DNA of 36,434 bases, from positions 1-36,434 of the forward strand of contig NYTS01000087.1 of the NCBI GenBank assembly GCA_002683655.1. The letters run 5' to 3'. The notes beneath the pieces were generated by a model that ran no database searches, had not been told where the DNA came from, and saw only the letters and a program-made list of their open reading frames with translations. Made by a program: the position numbers and the translations under genes. This DNA is from Deltaproteobacteria bacterium (lineage in GTDB: Bacteria; SAR324; NAC60-12). Of the stretch, positions 17,230 to 26,809 are shown piece by piece (within the stretch, counting starts at the first letter, position 1; each line of letters begins with the position of its first letter).

Positions 17230-17892
17230 CTAAAATGTCCAACCAATACTGGCTGAGTACAATGACCAAATTGCAAGCCGATTTAGTTTATCCCGAGTTT
17301 GTTCTTGTTGTGCTTGAAAGTATTTATTCTCAGCTTCGGTGACAAACCAATCATAATTGGAATCAATCGTCATTTTTGGATGCTCACTCCAAAGCAGCCC
17401 GTAACCCACACCCCCGCTAAATCCAAGATCTGAGTGCCAATGCCAACCTAAGCCCAGATTAACAGCCCACTCCGGCCATACAACCTTGACACCTCCAAAT
17501 CGGCCGTAAGCAACTAGGGTGTCTCCTTGATAGCGATCCCGCCTGAAGACAGTATCTTCATGCTGCTTTCGATGAGCAATGCCACTCTGAAGAAAGAATG
17601 ACTTTTCCCTTGTAGGGTTCCAACGATTAAAAACGAGAACAACCTGACTCTGCTGGCCGATACTATGATCATAGATTTCTTCTCTGGTAAGATTTGTTGA
17701 GTGGTTGGTGAATTGTAAACCCAACAAAAGATCTTCCTTGACGAATGATCCTGCCCAAAAACCATAACCAATCGAAGTAGTAGTAATTTGAACGGGATAA
17801 TGCTGGCTGTAAGATTCTTCAGCAAGAGCAATTTTGCTGATTATGATTAGTAAAAAACAGGGAAAAAAGAGGAATGAAAAGGGGTGTTTCAC
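17230..17892 (-). CDS. Putative outer-membrane beta-barrel protein, function unknown
   Basis: A protein of 220 residues I do not recognise. It has a clear signal peptide (about residues 1-24, hydrophobic core rich in F and I, cleavage after ALA). The mature part alternates polar and aromatic residues (GYGFWAGSF, VVLVFNRWN, VNLGLGWHWHS, GGVGYGLLW), the pattern of short transmembrane beta strands. It ends in aromatic F (SIGWTF), which is the usual outer-membrane insertion signal. Expected place: outer membrane, small barrel of 8 strands or so. It lies 19 bases upstream (in transcription) of menA and may share its transcript. Confidence 0.65.
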   Translation of the reverse strand: MKHPFSFLFFPCFLLIIISKIALAEESYSQHYPVQITTTSIGYGFWAGSFVKEDLLLGLQFTNHSTNLTREEIYDHSIGQQSQVVLVFNRWNPTREKSFFLQSGIAHRKQHEDTVFRRDRYQGDTLVAYGRFGGVKVVWPEWAVNLGLGWHWHSDLGFSGGVGYGLLWSEHPKMTIDSNYDWFVTEAENKYFQAQQEQTRDKLNRLAIWSLYSASIGWTF

Positions 17893-17927
17893 AGAGTTTT
17901 GGTCACTGAGGACTGTTCATTAGCTAT

Positions 17928-18344
17928 TTAATACAACTCCTGTGACATATACAAATCCCAGTCCATGTAATAGACCCATTGTATCCCAAAATCAATTACC
18001 TGGTTAAGGATATCTGGATGGTTTGGATCTGATCCTTCCTGAGTGAATTCTGGAAAAAGATTCTGCACATCCATCAGAATTTTTGGGTAAATGTATTGAT
18101 GTGATGGATCATTACAATACAGATTTCTTTGGTGAAACCCAATGCAAGTTCCAAGTAGAACAAGCTTTTCCCAATTATTGAGAGGGGATTCTTCCTTGAT
18201 TTTATGAGATATCCATTTTTCAATTTGAAGCTCCCAGCAATCCTGTAATTTTTTCCAATTTTTGTCGCGCTTTATAATTGAGAGTGGATGTTCTAAATTC
18301 TGAAAGGTTTTGTCGTCATGAGGATCAAACTGCGGTGGCTGCAT
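17928..18344 (-). CDS. Hypothetical protein of 138 residues
   Basis: I do not recognise this protein. It is soluble, without signal peptide or membrane helix, and rich in W, Y, K and D (e.g. NWKKLQDCWELQIEKW, IQWVYYMDWDLYM). The start overlaps the end of the upstream phosphatase gene by 20 bases, which implies translational coupling and supports it being real. The sequence suggests a helical protein that could pair with the phosphatase, but this is inference only. Confidence 0.6.
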   Translation of the reverse strand: MQPPQFDPHDDKTFQNLEHPLSIIKRDKNWKKLQDCWELQIEKWISHKIKEESPLNNWEKLVLLGTCIGFHQRNLYCNDPSHQYIYPKILMDVQNLFPEFTQEGSDPNHPDILNQVIDFGIQWVYYMDWDLYMSQELY

Positions 18345-19131
18345 ACTTGAGACGCTTGGACGAAGGACAATTCGCGTAATAGGATCGTGCTGATACAGAT
18401 TCCCAATGAATTTGTGAACCTGGCTCCTGAACTAGCGCTGTAAGCCGATTACCATAGCAGCAAGCTGTATCAATACCGATAGTTTGTCCTCTGTGCATGA
18501 CATGCGATGTGGGTTGATGGCCATAAACAACCCAGCCAAATCTGCCATCATAAAGATCTTGCCAAGGAACCAAGCCTCTTGTCTCATTCTGATTGGGGAC
18601 TGAACCATCCTTATGCAATTTCCGAATATACATCAAAGATTTGATTTCAGCTCTGCGTTTAGATGTAAAGCTCTTTGAATCCAAAAGATGCTTGGGCTTA
18701 CAGTGAATTTTTGATGACAGCCCTCCATGTAAAACAGTTAGATTCCCTGTTTGAAAAGAAAGCGGTGTCTCTAAAAGGAGCCTCCAATCACGACTTTTCA
18801 ATTTACTAATGGTGCTTTGACCATCGGGCCCCAACCATCCCTGACACAATCTGCGGGGTGGTTTTTCCCCGTTTCGGATTCTTTTGGAAAATTGATGGTA
18901 AAATTGCAGATATTTTTCATCATGATTCCCCCTCACATAAATCACTTCGCCGCCGTCATCTTTGAGATCATTGATGAATGAAAGTGTTTCAGCACCTGAA
19001 GGGCCTTTATTCAGGAGATCACCAACAAAAACTAACCTGTCCTGTTGAACTTGGTATCGCAATTTCCATAGAAGGTTTTCTAATTCGATAAGGCAACCGT
19101 GAACGTCGCCAATGACAAGCAAGCGTGTCAT
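18325..19131 (-). CDS. ApaH/PPP-type metallophosphatase (bis-nucleosyl tetraphosphatase or serine/threonine phosphatase-like)
   Basis: A calcineurin-fold phosphatase of 268 residues. The PPP-family motifs are all visible: GDVHG (D9, H11), GDLLNKGP (D38), GNHDE (N69, H70, D71), then LHGGL and YGHQP for the remaining histidines. The length and spacing fit ApaH, which cleaves Ap4A, and the related bacterial PPP phosphatases. Motif GDLLNKGP has N where ApaH commonly has V or I, so I leave the exact substrate open. It overlaps the following gene by 20 bases. Confidence 0.8.
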   Translation of the reverse strand: MTRLLVIGDVHGCLIELENLLWKLRYQVQQDRLVFVGDLLNKGPSGAETLSFINDLKDDGGEVIYVRGNHDEKYLQFYHQFSKRIRNGEKPPRRLCQGWLGPDGQSTISKLKSRDWRLLLETPLSFQTGNLTVLHGGLSSKIHCKPKHLLDSKSFTSKRRAEIKSLMYIRKLHKDGSVPNQNETRGLVPWQDLYDGRFGWVVYGHQPTSHVMHRGQTIGIDTACCYGNRLTALVQEPGSQIHWESVSARSYYANCPSSKRLKYAATAV

Positions 19132-19237
19132 AAAGCAATTGAAGTGAAAGAGTTATCAATTCCATTTGAATCTCTAGTTTATCTTCAAAATGCATGCACA
19201 TTCTTACAAGCTACTATTTTTATTTATTTAATTAAAA

Positions 19238-20314
19238 CTATCGATTTGTTAAAGAGGGGCGAGGACGTTTGGTTAACTTAACTTTGGTTCGGTAGGTCTT
19301 ACTATCTCGCACGAATGTAATGTTCAGGATTTCCCCTGGTTGGCGAACATCAATAATTCGCGCCAGATCTTCAACATTACTAAGGGATTCTCCATCCAGT
19401 TTGGTCAGGATATCTCCTCCCCAGGGAATTCGATAACGACCAACAATGATTTCTCTGTCAGCCCCCTGCAAACCAGCATTTCCAGCAGCTGTTCCCGCAA
19501 CAACTCGAGCTACCAATAAACCTTCTGGGACGTTTAACCCGGCTCTTCGCAAATAACGAGTAGGTATTGGCTCAATACCTAACCACGGTCGTTGAACGTA
19601 CCCATGCTCAATCAAATCGGGGATGATTCTGCGGGCAGTGTTACTAGGTATAGCAAAACCAATCCCCACACTTCCTGCTGAGCCAATGATTGCCGAGTTG
19701 ATTCCTACAACAAGCCCCTCACTATTCAGCAAAGGCCCACCCGAATTTCCTGGGTTGATTGCTGCATCAGTCTGTAAAACACCCTCAATCTTTCTTCCAT
19801 TCTGAGCCTCAATCGTTCTGCCCAAAGCGCTAATAATTCCTGTTGTGAGAGTGTGTTGTAGGCCAAAAGGATTGCCTAAAGCCAAGACTTTCTGGCCAAC
19901 GAAGACTTCGTTGGAATTCGTCATTGATAAAGTCTTAATCCTTTCATCGGGGATTTCGACTTTAATCACAGCTAAGTCGTTATTGGGATCCACTCCAACT
20001 ATATCGGCTTCCCATCGACTCTCATCGAGCATGGTGACAATTAATTCTTGGGCTCCTTCAATTACATGATAATTGGTGACAATATGACCTTCTCGGTCGA
20101 TAAAGAAGCCCGTCCCAGAACCTGCTTCTGACGGCATCGGGCGGTAGAAAAAATCATAATTTACTGCAATAGAACTGATGTTGACAACAGCAGGGCTGGT
20201 ATCCTCATAGATCCGAATGTTTTCTCGTTCATCCAGAGAAATTTTTGGACGTGCTAAAGCTAAATCAAAACTTAGCAGTAGACTGATGAAGAAAAGACAT
20301 AATTTCTGAAACAT
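19238..20314 (-). CDS. Periplasmic HtrA/DegP-like serine protease with one PDZ domain
   Basis: An S1C family serine protease of 358 residues with a signal peptide (about 1-21, cleavage near ALA-RPK). The catalytic triad is H83 (TNYHV), D113 (NNDLAV) and S191 (NPGNSGGPL). One PDZ domain spans about residues 225-345, ending in LNITFVRDSK; DegP has two, so this is closer to DegS/HhoB size. Expected role: folding stress protease in the periplasm, possibly membrane-anchored through the N-terminus. It is separated by about 100 bases from the phosphatase gene downstream. Confidence 0.9.
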   Translation of the reverse strand: MFQKLCLFFISLLLSFDLALARPKISLDERENIRIYEDTSPAVVNISSIAVNYDFFYRPMPSEAGSGTGFFIDREGHIVTNYHVIEGAQELIVTMLDESRWEADIVGVDPNNDLAVIKVEIPDERIKTLSMTNSNEVFVGQKVLALGNPFGLQHTLTTGIISALGRTIEAQNGRKIEGVLQTDAAINPGNSGGPLLNSEGLVVGINSAIIGSAGSVGIGFAIPSNTARRIIPDLIEHGYVQRPWLGIEPIPTRYLRRAGLNVPEGLLVARVVAGTAAGNAGLQGADREIIVGRYRIPWGGDILTKLDGESLSNVEDLARIIDVRQPGEILNITFVRDSKTYRTKVKLTKRPRPSLTNR

Positions 20315-20357
20315 AATTTCATCTATTTGACTTTGTTATATTTATTGGACTAGCCAT

Positions 20358-22256
20358 CTAATTATTATTGTCCAATTTTGGCCAATAGAGATCTTCTTGG
20401 AGTAGCCAACTTGTCACTCTTAACCAAGAACTTCCCAAAGATTTCAATTTATTCTCCAGTTTAAGATCAATTAGATCATCCACGTGGAATTTATTATCAT
20501 TCTCCGAAAAGACATTTCCTTCTTTACTCATTACCGCCCAATAACTTCCAGGTCTATTCGTGTAGGCAATCGAAAGATCTTGTTTACCAATCAAAGATTT
20601 TCCAGCCCATGGACTGGTCCAGGATAAACCCAGTAAATCCATTATTGTAGGAGCTAAGTCTATCTGACTTGCAAACTCATTAATTTCAGCATTCTGCTTA
20701 ATTGACCCTCCCAGAATTAACAAAGGAATCCTGGATCGAAGCGAAACAAATTCACCAAAGTCTTTGGGTTCTGATTGGGGTGGCTGAAAGCTAGAAGTGT
20801 CTGCAGTGATAATGATCAGCGTATTTTCAAACCAAGGCTCTTTTTCAGCCAGTGACAGAAACTCTCCCAATTTTGAGTCCATGTAATGGATAGAGTTATA
20901 ATAATTATGGAGATCTTGATTCCCCAGTCCTAATTCGTATTCAGTTGGAACTTCAAATGGATGATGATTTGTAATCGTTAAGGCTGAAGCAAAAAAAGGG
21001 TTTTTCAGTGATGGCAGTGTAGTCAGAAGTTTTTGGAAGAGAGCTCCATCAGAATACCCCCAACCTAACTCTTCTGTGTCGCTCGGAAAATCAAATTTAT
21101 CGATGATTTTTTCAAAGCCATTTTCTTGAAAAAAAGTTGCTTGTCCATCAAAACTCGCATCACCAGCGTGAATCCAAATTGTTGAATAACCATTTTCCTG
21201 AAGTACCGCTGGCAAGCAGCGAAATTGGTTTTTCGCATAGCGCTTCAAAACTGCAGCACCATAGTTTGGCATCACTGAGCAGTATGTTGAGATTTCACCG
21301 TGGCGAGTTTGAAAGCCATTTGCGTAAAAATTCTTGAAAAGAATTCCCTTCTTTGACCACTCATCAAATCTTGGAGTTAAATCTATTTTACTGCCATAGA
21401 CCCCAATTTCTGCTGCTCGGAAGGATTCCATCAACAGCAAGATGACGTTGAGTTTTTTGAACGGATCCGAGCAAAGCAATTTGGCTAGTTCAGTTGCATT
21501 AACTGAACAACCCTTAGCATCATGCTTTCGAACAAGAGGATATTCACTATAAATTGGATCTGTTGTGATCTTTCCTAGTAAATCGGTTTGAATCAACTGC
21601 AATGCTTCAGTGGGTTTCCTGATAGCAACTTTTTTCTCACGGTCTTGAGTCCAAAAAAAATAATTTAATGCCGCTGTGGTAAGTGGATCATCAATATTTT
21701 TTCCAACATAAGAATTACTGTAACTGCCTGCGCTCCCACCAATCACAAACAAAATAATCAGACTTAAAATCCGAATGAGTAACTTTCGCTTCCATGACTG
21801 TGCGTATGTCTGGAAATGAAAGGCTATAAAGACAAAACCTGTAATAGGAAAAAGGACAATCAGCATGAAACTGGGGTGAAGCAGCGCAGCAATAACAGTT
21901 GATGAGAAATGTTGGGGTGCCTGAAGATATTCAAGAGTATGAAAAGGAAGATGTGAGCCGAATTGAAGTAAGTATTGATAATTAACGAAGGAAAAGACTG
22001 CTAACCCAAAAAAGAGCAAAATACTGATAATTTTGAACAAACGATTCGTTAAAGGTAATAGCCCGACTACAAGAGCTATCAATGCCGCATTCATCAGGTC
22101 ATAGCCGAGACCTAACGAAAAAGTCTTTAGTATTCTGGGATGTAACTCAGTTTGTTCGAAAAGAATTGAGGTGCGAATTAATGATGGAAGGCAGAATGAA
22201 GCAGTAAAGAAGGTCCAAAGTGGGGAAGGATACTTTGGAAATTTTATTTTTGACAT
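20358..22256 (-). CDS. LTA synthase/sulfatase-fold membrane phosphotransferase
   Basis: An inner-membrane protein of 632 residues. The N-terminal 180 residues hold about five hydrophobic helices. After that comes an extracytoplasmic alkaline-phosphatase-superfamily domain similar to LtaS/OpgB: E277 in MESF as a metal ligand and T317 in QTRHGE as the nucleophile. The ALTITNHHPFEVP segment is also conserved. Unusually, the later metal site reads IIITADTSSFQ, where LtaS relatives have an Asp-His pair (GDHG or ADHT); the histidine is absent. It may transfer phosphoglycerol or phosphoethanolamine to a glycan, or be catalytically altered. It ends 43 bases before the protease gene. Confidence 0.82.
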   Translation of the reverse strand: MSKIKFPKYPSPLWTFFTASFCLPSLIRTSILFEQTELHPRILKTFSLGLGYDLMNAALIALVVGLLPLTNRLFKIISILLFFGLAVFSFVNYQYLLQFGSHLPFHTLEYLQAPQHFSSTVIAALLHPSFMLIVLFPITGFVFIAFHFQTYAQSWKRKLLIRILSLIILFVIGGSAGSYSNSYVGKNIDDPLTTAALNYFFWTQDREKKVAIRKPTEALQLIQTDLLGKITTDPIYSEYPLVRKHDAKGCSVNATELAKLLCSDPFKKLNVILLLMESFRAAEIGVYGSKIDLTPRFDEWSKKGILFKNFYANGFQTRHGEISTYCSVMPNYGAAVLKRYAKNQFRCLPAVLQENGYSTIWIHAGDASFDGQATFFQENGFEKIIDKFDFPSDTEELGWGYSDGALFQKLLTTLPSLKNPFFASALTITNHHPFEVPTEYELGLGNQDLHNYYNSIHYMDSKLGEFLSLAEKEPWFENTLIIITADTSSFQPPQSEPKDFGEFVSLRSRIPLLILGGSIKQNAEINEFASQIDLAPTIMDLLGLSWTSPWAGKSLIGKQDLSIAYTNRPGSYWAVMSKEGNVFSENDNKFHVDDLIDLKLENKLKSLGSSWLRVTSWLLQEDLYWPKLDNNN

Positions 22257-22275
22257 TTAAATTGATTGAGTATGC

Positions 22276-24258
22276 TCAATCGGTTGTTCCAATAGATAAT
22301 TTCAACTTTTGAATCTGGTCTCGCAATTTTGCAGCAAACTCAAATTCAAGATTACTCGCAGCTGTTCGCATATCCGCTTCCAGTTCATTAATCTTATCCT
22401 CAATTTTACTATGATTTTGATAAACCGGTGCGGCCTCTTCAACGACTTCTTCTTCCGCCATTTCGGCTCGTAAAGAGGGCGCTACAAAACGTTTCACTGT
22501 TCTCGGAATAATACCATTTTTCTCATTAAAAGCTATCTGTCTAGTTCTCCGCGCTTCCGTGATGTCAATTGTCTCTTGCATCGATCTTGTAATTCGGTCC
22601 GCGTACATCAGCACTTGCCCATGGACATTTCTCGCTGCTCGACCACAAGTCTGAATCAGTGAACGTGTAGACCGAAGAAACCCCTCCTTGTCAGCATCGA
22701 AAATTCCAACAAGAGAAACCTCCGGCAGATCAAGTCCTTCGCGAAGTAAGTTGATTCCTACTAAAACATCGTATTTCCCAATTCTAAGATCATGCAGAAT
22801 TTGGGTCCGTTCCACGGCATCAACACCTGAGTGCATATAGACTACCCTCACACCAAGATCTTTATAATAATCTGTTAGATCTTCCGCCATTCGCTTTGTC
22901 AGAGTTGTAATCAAAACTCTTTCTTCTTTCTCAACACGAATACGAATTTCTTCTAACATGTCATCGACTTGGCCAATGACAGGCCTGATTTCAATCGGTG
23001 GGTCTACCAGTCCAGTTGGACGAATAACTAGTTCAGCCACTTGCGGTCCAGCTTTCTGCAATTCGTAATCACCTGGAGTAGCCGAAACGTAGATGAAGGG
23101 TAGGTCTATTTTTTCGAATTCCTCGAAAGTAAGTGGACGATTGTCAATTGCGGATGGCAGTCGAAATCCATGCTCAACCAATGTGGTTTTGCGACTTCTA
23201 TCACCCATGTACATCCCTCTAACTTGAGGAAGGCTCACATGGCTCTCATCTACAAAGATAATTGCGTTCTCTGGAAGATAATCGAGCAATGTAGTGGGGG
23301 CAGATCCGGGAGGCCTGCGCTGTATGATGCGGCTATAGTTTTCTATTCCTTGACAAAATCCTGTTTCCTCAATCATTTCAATATCATGTTCCGTTCTTTG
23401 CTTCAGGCGATGATATTCGACCAACTTTCCCTTGGAATGTAGCTCTTCCAATCGTTCTTGAAGCTCTTCTCGGATCATATCGATTGTGGTTGGGATCGTA
23501 TCTGAACCTGTAACGTAGTGCGAAGCCGGGTAGATTACAAAATGACGAAGACCCGCAATTCTCTTTCCCGTAAGTGGTTCAAATTTACTAATATTTTCAA
23601 TTTCATCCCCCCAAAGTTCAACGCGCACGGCATATTCCGCTTCTGCCATATAAATCTCGATTACATCACCGCGAACACGGAATGTTCCGCGATGAAAATC
23701 GTAATCATTACGTTCATAGCGAATTTCCACCAATCTTTCTAAGAGTTGCCCTCTCCTGTAACGATCACCTTGACGCAAATAGAGCAACATTTGTCCATAC
23801 TCTTCAGGATCTCCCAATCCATAGATGCATGAGACACTGCTGACAATGACAACATCTTTTCTTTCAAGTATGGAGCGGGTAGCAGAAAGACGTAGTCGGT
23901 CTAATTCATCGTTGAGCGCAGTGTCCTTTTCAATAAACAAATCTCTTTGGGGGACATAGGCTTCAGGTTGATAGTAATCGTAGAAGCTCACGAAGTATTC
24001 GACAGCATTTTCTGGAAAAAATTGTTGAAATTCATTGTAAAGCTGCGCTGCAAGAGTTTTATTGTGAGCTAGAACTAAGGCGGGCCTCTGTAACCTTGAT
24101 ATAATGCTGGCCATCGTAAAAGTCTTTCCAGACCCGGTGATTCCTAGTAAAATCTGATTTCTAATTTTTGAATCAAGATTATTGCAGAGGAATTCAATGG
24201 CTTTCGGCTGATCACCTGTGGGGTGGTAATCAGCCTGAATCTGGAAGACTTCCGACAT
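22276..24258 (-). CDS. uvrB: Excinuclease ABC subunit B
   Basis: The DNA-damage recognition helicase-like subunit of nucleotide excision repair, 660 residues, near the usual 670. Walker A is GITGSGKT (39-46), the beta-hairpin region has [10 protein letters not shown], and the helicase motifs include [11 protein letters not shown] and [14 protein letters not shown]. The C-terminal UVR domain ([20 protein letters not shown]) binds UvrC. It acts in the cytoplasm with UvrA and UvrC, whose genes are not in the window. It ends 19 bases before the LTA-synthase-like gene. Confidence 0.97.
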   Translation of the reverse strand: MSEVFQIQADYHPTGDQPKAIEFLCNNLDSKIRNQILLGITGSGKTFTMASIISRLQRPALVLAHNKTLAAQLYNEFQQFFPENAVEYFVSFYDYYQPEAYVPQRDLFIEKDTALNDELDRLRLSATRSILERKDVVIVSSVSCIYGLGDPEEYGQMLLYLRQGDRYRRGQLLERLVEIRYERNDYDFHRGTFRVRGDVIEIYMAEAEYAVRVELWGDEIENISKFEPLTGKRIAGLRHFVIYPASHYVTGSDTIPTTIDMIREELQERLEELHSKGKLVEYHRLKQRTEHDIEMIEETGFCQGIENYSRIIQRRPPGSAPTTLLDYLPENAIIFVDESHVSLPQVRGMYMGDRSRKTTLVEHGFRLPSAIDNRPLTFEEFEKIDLPFIYVSATPGDYELQKAGPQVAELVIRPTGLVDPPIEIRPVIGQVDDMLEEIRIRVEKEERVLITTLTKRMAEDLTDYYKDLGVRVVYMHSGVDAVERTQILHDLRIGKYDVLVGINLLREGLDLPEVSLVGIFDADKEGFLRSTRSLIQTCGRAARNVHGQVLMYADRITRSMQETIDITEARRTRQIAFNEKNGIIPRTVKRFVAPSLRAEMAEEEVVEEAAPVYQNHSKIEDKINELEADMRTAASNLEFEFAAKLRDQIQKLKLSIGTTD

Positions 24259-24287
24259 GAGGATGTGGGGAATGAGTCAATCGAGGA

Positions 24288-26240
24288 TTAGTATTCATCC
24301 TCTGCAAGGACAATTAGCATATCTCCCTCTTCAAGATTGAAAACTTCATCCTTCTTAGGAATTATGTTAATACCGAATTTTGGTTCATATTCTTCGGATT
24401 TGATTTTCAAACCGAAACATACCTCATTTCTTTTCTGTGCAGCAAGCATTATATCTGCAAAGGATAATTCTGCTGGTAAATTATCAAAATATAGCCATGC
24501 GGGTTTTAGATAAGTCTCGCTGCCATCTTCACTAAAAAGGTCTTCATAAACCAAATTAACATCTGGGTCTTCAGAGATCTGAGCCATCATTTTGGAAACA
24601 AATTGATTGCTCACCAGAAAATCTTTAACCCCGGATTGTTGAATAATTTGGGCATTAGCTGAATCCATTACTTCGGTGATTAGTTGAGTATGAACTTCCT
24701 CACCTTTGTTTCTAACTTCTCTGAAAAAGTGACGGAACTTCAGTAGCATGGAAATTGTTTCAGAATCAATTTCCTCCGTAGTGCCATTCTCTCCAGCCAT
24801 GATGATTACGTTGTCGTAACGGTGGGGATAGAGTCGACCTGGGAAGTTGGACATTGAAGGATTGACTTGCTGCAAAGTCATTCTAACCTTTGGGTGCTTG
24901 CTGGAAAGTTGCTGAAAAATTTTCTCCATAGCATCCGATTTCCGCGGCACAATTATATCGATCACTGAGCCATCGTGTATGTAACCGCTGTATTCGTCAA
25001 CCAATATTGGAAGCTTCCTGTTCCATCCGAAAATCAGATACTTTTCAATCTTTGGGAGAACTTTATTTTCAGAATAAGAGAGTTCTGTTGGCTCCACAAC
25101 TGGTTGTTCAAAAAAGTGAATTGTTGAATCATCCTCAGCAATTACAATAGCATCATCTCCCTCTTCCAAGACAGTTTCAGGCTTTGGGTTAAGCATGATC
25201 AGATCAGATCGCCTGAGTCCGATAGGGACACTTTTCTGAAAGTGAAACTGCAATTCACCAAAAGTTTTCCCACAAATAAATTCAGGAATCGTGGAGAAAT
25301 AAATTTCGTCACCAACGAAGCCAACCAACTGTGAATAGACTAGTGACAAGCCTGGAATTCGTGAAGTCTGTACGAGGATTTTTGCAAGGATGAGATCCTC
25401 ATCAAGTACAACCACCTTTCCTGGTGCTATTCCCCGAGCCAGGTCTCGATTTCGCTCAAAAAATAATTTTGCAATGACTGGGGGCATCTTCTCCTCACCA
25501 GTCACCGAAGAAATTGCCATGATGGCTTTCAAAATCTGGTAATCCCCCTGCATTTTCACGGTGTTGGTTGCGACCTGGGGGGAGGGATTTGTCAAGATTA
25601 CGGATCTACCTTTATCCACTCCTATTTTTCTCAAAGCCTGGGGTGATGAGGCCAAACCAGTTCTGCAAATTATGCGAGTGGTTTGTGAGTCTGGTAGGTG
25701 TTCGTGAAAATAATCATCCATCTCTTCCTTTTCACGGTCAGCCATCACAACTACTACTGCATCTTTTTCAGATGCATTTGCTTCAATTAATTCTTTGATG
25801 ATTTCCAGACAGCGAATATCAAACCCTAAAATGATTGTATGGTTTTTCTCAAGAACTTTGCTCTTACCCTTTCTAAGAATGGATAGTCGCATTTCAAATT
25901 GCTGAGTAATGAAAGCAACCATGCTAGAAAACAACACCAGTCCCATGAAAATGGTAGCTATCGCAACCAATTTCCCAGCAAGATTAGATTGCGCATCCAG
26001 CTCAGCAAGAGAGCCCGAGTCAATGATTTGGAAGAAAGCATGCCAAAGCAAAAATCCCATCTCTTCAATATTTTCATCTGGAAATAGCACGTAAGCTAGT
26101 AGTCGCAGAGATCCCATGACGACAAAGGCGATGAAAAATAAGAAGAGCAATGCTAGGAATACTGCAGTACCACCTTTGGAAAAGAAGTTATCCAGCCGAT
26201 AACGAAGACGTTCTTTAAATTTAAATTGTTGTTGTGACAT
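24288..26240 (-). CDS. CASTOR/POLLUX-like ion channel with RCK/NAD-binding domains
   Basis: A membrane protein of 650 residues. Two or three N-terminal helices (about 25-53 and 88-114) frame a pore loop with IIDSGS, which resembles the ADSG filter of plant CASTOR rather than the TVGYG of potassium channels. Two cytoplasmic Rossmann-type (TrkA-N/RCK-like) parts follow: HTIILGFDIRCLEIIKEL near residue 135 and KYLIFGWNRKLPILVDEY near residue 395. Bacterial relatives are annotated as ion channels or potassium transporter regulators; the ion is unknown. It sits 29 bases upstream of uvrB, probably by chance. Confidence 0.82.
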   Translation of the reverse strand: MSQQQFKFKERLRYRLDNFFSKGGTAVFLALLFLFFIAFVVMGSLRLLAYVLFPDENIEEMGFLLWHAFFQIIDSGSLAELDAQSNLAGKLVAIATIFMGLVLFSSMVAFITQQFEMRLSILRKGKSKVLEKNHTIILGFDIRCLEIIKELIEANASEKDAVVVVMADREKEEMDDYFHEHLPDSQTTRIICRTGLASSPQALRKIGVDKGRSVILTNPSPQVATNTVKMQGDYQILKAIMAISSVTGEEKMPPVIAKLFFERNRDLARGIAPGKVVVLDEDLILAKILVQTSRIPGLSLVYSQLVGFVGDEIYFSTIPEFICGKTFGELQFHFQKSVPIGLRRSDLIMLNPKPETVLEEGDDAIVIAEDDSTIHFFEQPVVEPTELSYSENKVLPKIEKYLIFGWNRKLPILVDEYSGYIHDGSVIDIIVPRKSDAMEKIFQQLSSKHPKVRMTLQQVNPSMSNFPGRLYPHRYDNVIIMAGENGTTEEIDSETISMLLKFRHFFREVRNKGEEVHTQLITEVMDSANAQIIQQSGVKDFLVSNQFVSKMMAQISEDPDVNLVYEDLFSEDGSETYLKPAWLYFDNLPAELSFADIMLAAQKRNEVCFGLKIKSEEYEPKFGINIIPKKDEVFNLEEGDMLIVLAEDEY

Positions 26241-26563
26241 TCTACTTTAATCCGGGTTCAGTACATAATTTTATGTAAAGTTTTCTATTCTCTACCATCA
26301 AAGGTTTGTTTTGAAACGCATATTCCATGCAATAATGAAATTATATCTTCTAGATCACTAAATTAGTACTGATCATGATAAAAATTTATGAAATTATTTG
26401 CATCGAATATTTGTCATGCATAATTTGATCACTCAAATAACTGTTTTAGTTAAATTTTATATTTTCCATCAAAACTCAAGGCTTGCTTACTGGTTTAAAA
26501 AAGATACCCTTGGCCTACCTCAAAAGTTGGGGTGAATTCTTCATCACCGAGTAGAGGCCAACC
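26241..26563. promoter_or_regulatory. Intergenic region and 5' leader of the cold-shock gene
   Basis: This AT-rich stretch of 323 bases holds no convincing gene. It lies between divergent genes, so both promoters should be here; TTGATC at 26425-26430 is a possible -35 but lacks a good -10. The last 60 bases before the cold-shock ATG are GC-richer and can fold into the structure given separately. A long leader is typical of cspA-type genes. Confidence 0.45.
26510..26561 (+). promoter_or_regulatory. Candidate RNA structure hiding the csp ribosome binding site
   Basis: TTGGCCT (26510-26516) is the exact reverse complement of AGGCCAA (26555-26561). The second arm overlaps the ribosome binding site GAGG (26554-26557) of the csp gene at 26564. 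Inside it GGTGA (26531-26535) pairs with TCACC (26544-26548) around an 8-base loop. The nested stems would block the ribosome in one state and could melt or refold with temperature, as seen in cspA leaders. Confidence 0.45.
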
Positions 26564-26758
26564 ATGCAACAACAAGGGCGTGTCAAGTGGTTCAATGAAC
26601 GTAAAGGTTATGGGTTCATTGCTCAAGAGTCAGGTGAAGATCTGTTTGTTCATTTTTCTCAAGTTCAAGGCAAGTACCTTAAAGAAGGGGAGATTGTCGA
26701 ATTTGAAATTGGCGAGGGCCGTAAGGGGCCCTGTGCTGTGAATGTTCGGACGATCTGA
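26564..26758 (+). CDS. Cold-shock domain protein (CspA family)
   Basis: A single-stranded nucleic-acid binding protein of 64 residues, slightly shorter than CspA (70). The RNP1-type motif KGYGFIA and the RNP2 motif LFVHFS are present after [11 protein letters not shown], the family N-terminus. It acts as an RNA chaperone. The start at 26564 has GAGG at 26554-26557. It ends in a weak hairpin and converges on dgt. Confidence 0.93.
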   Translation: MQQQGRVKWFNERKGYGFIAQESGEDLFVHFSQVQGKYLKEGEIVEFEIGEGRKGPCAVNVRTI

Positions 26759-26769
26759 AGAAACAACAT

Positions 26770-26799
26770 GGAGGGACAACAGAGCATCGTTGCTCCTCC
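26770..26799 (+). terminator. Possible terminator of the csp gene
   Basis: GAGCA (26782-26786) pairs with TGCTC (26791-26795) around a 4-base loop, and GGAG (26770-26773) can extend it with CTCC (26796-26799), leaving a bulge. A short TTT follows. It lies between the csp stop and the end of the convergent dgt gene. The stem is imperfect, so confidence is low. Confidence 0.35.
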
Positions 26800-26809
26800 T
26801 TTGACAAAT

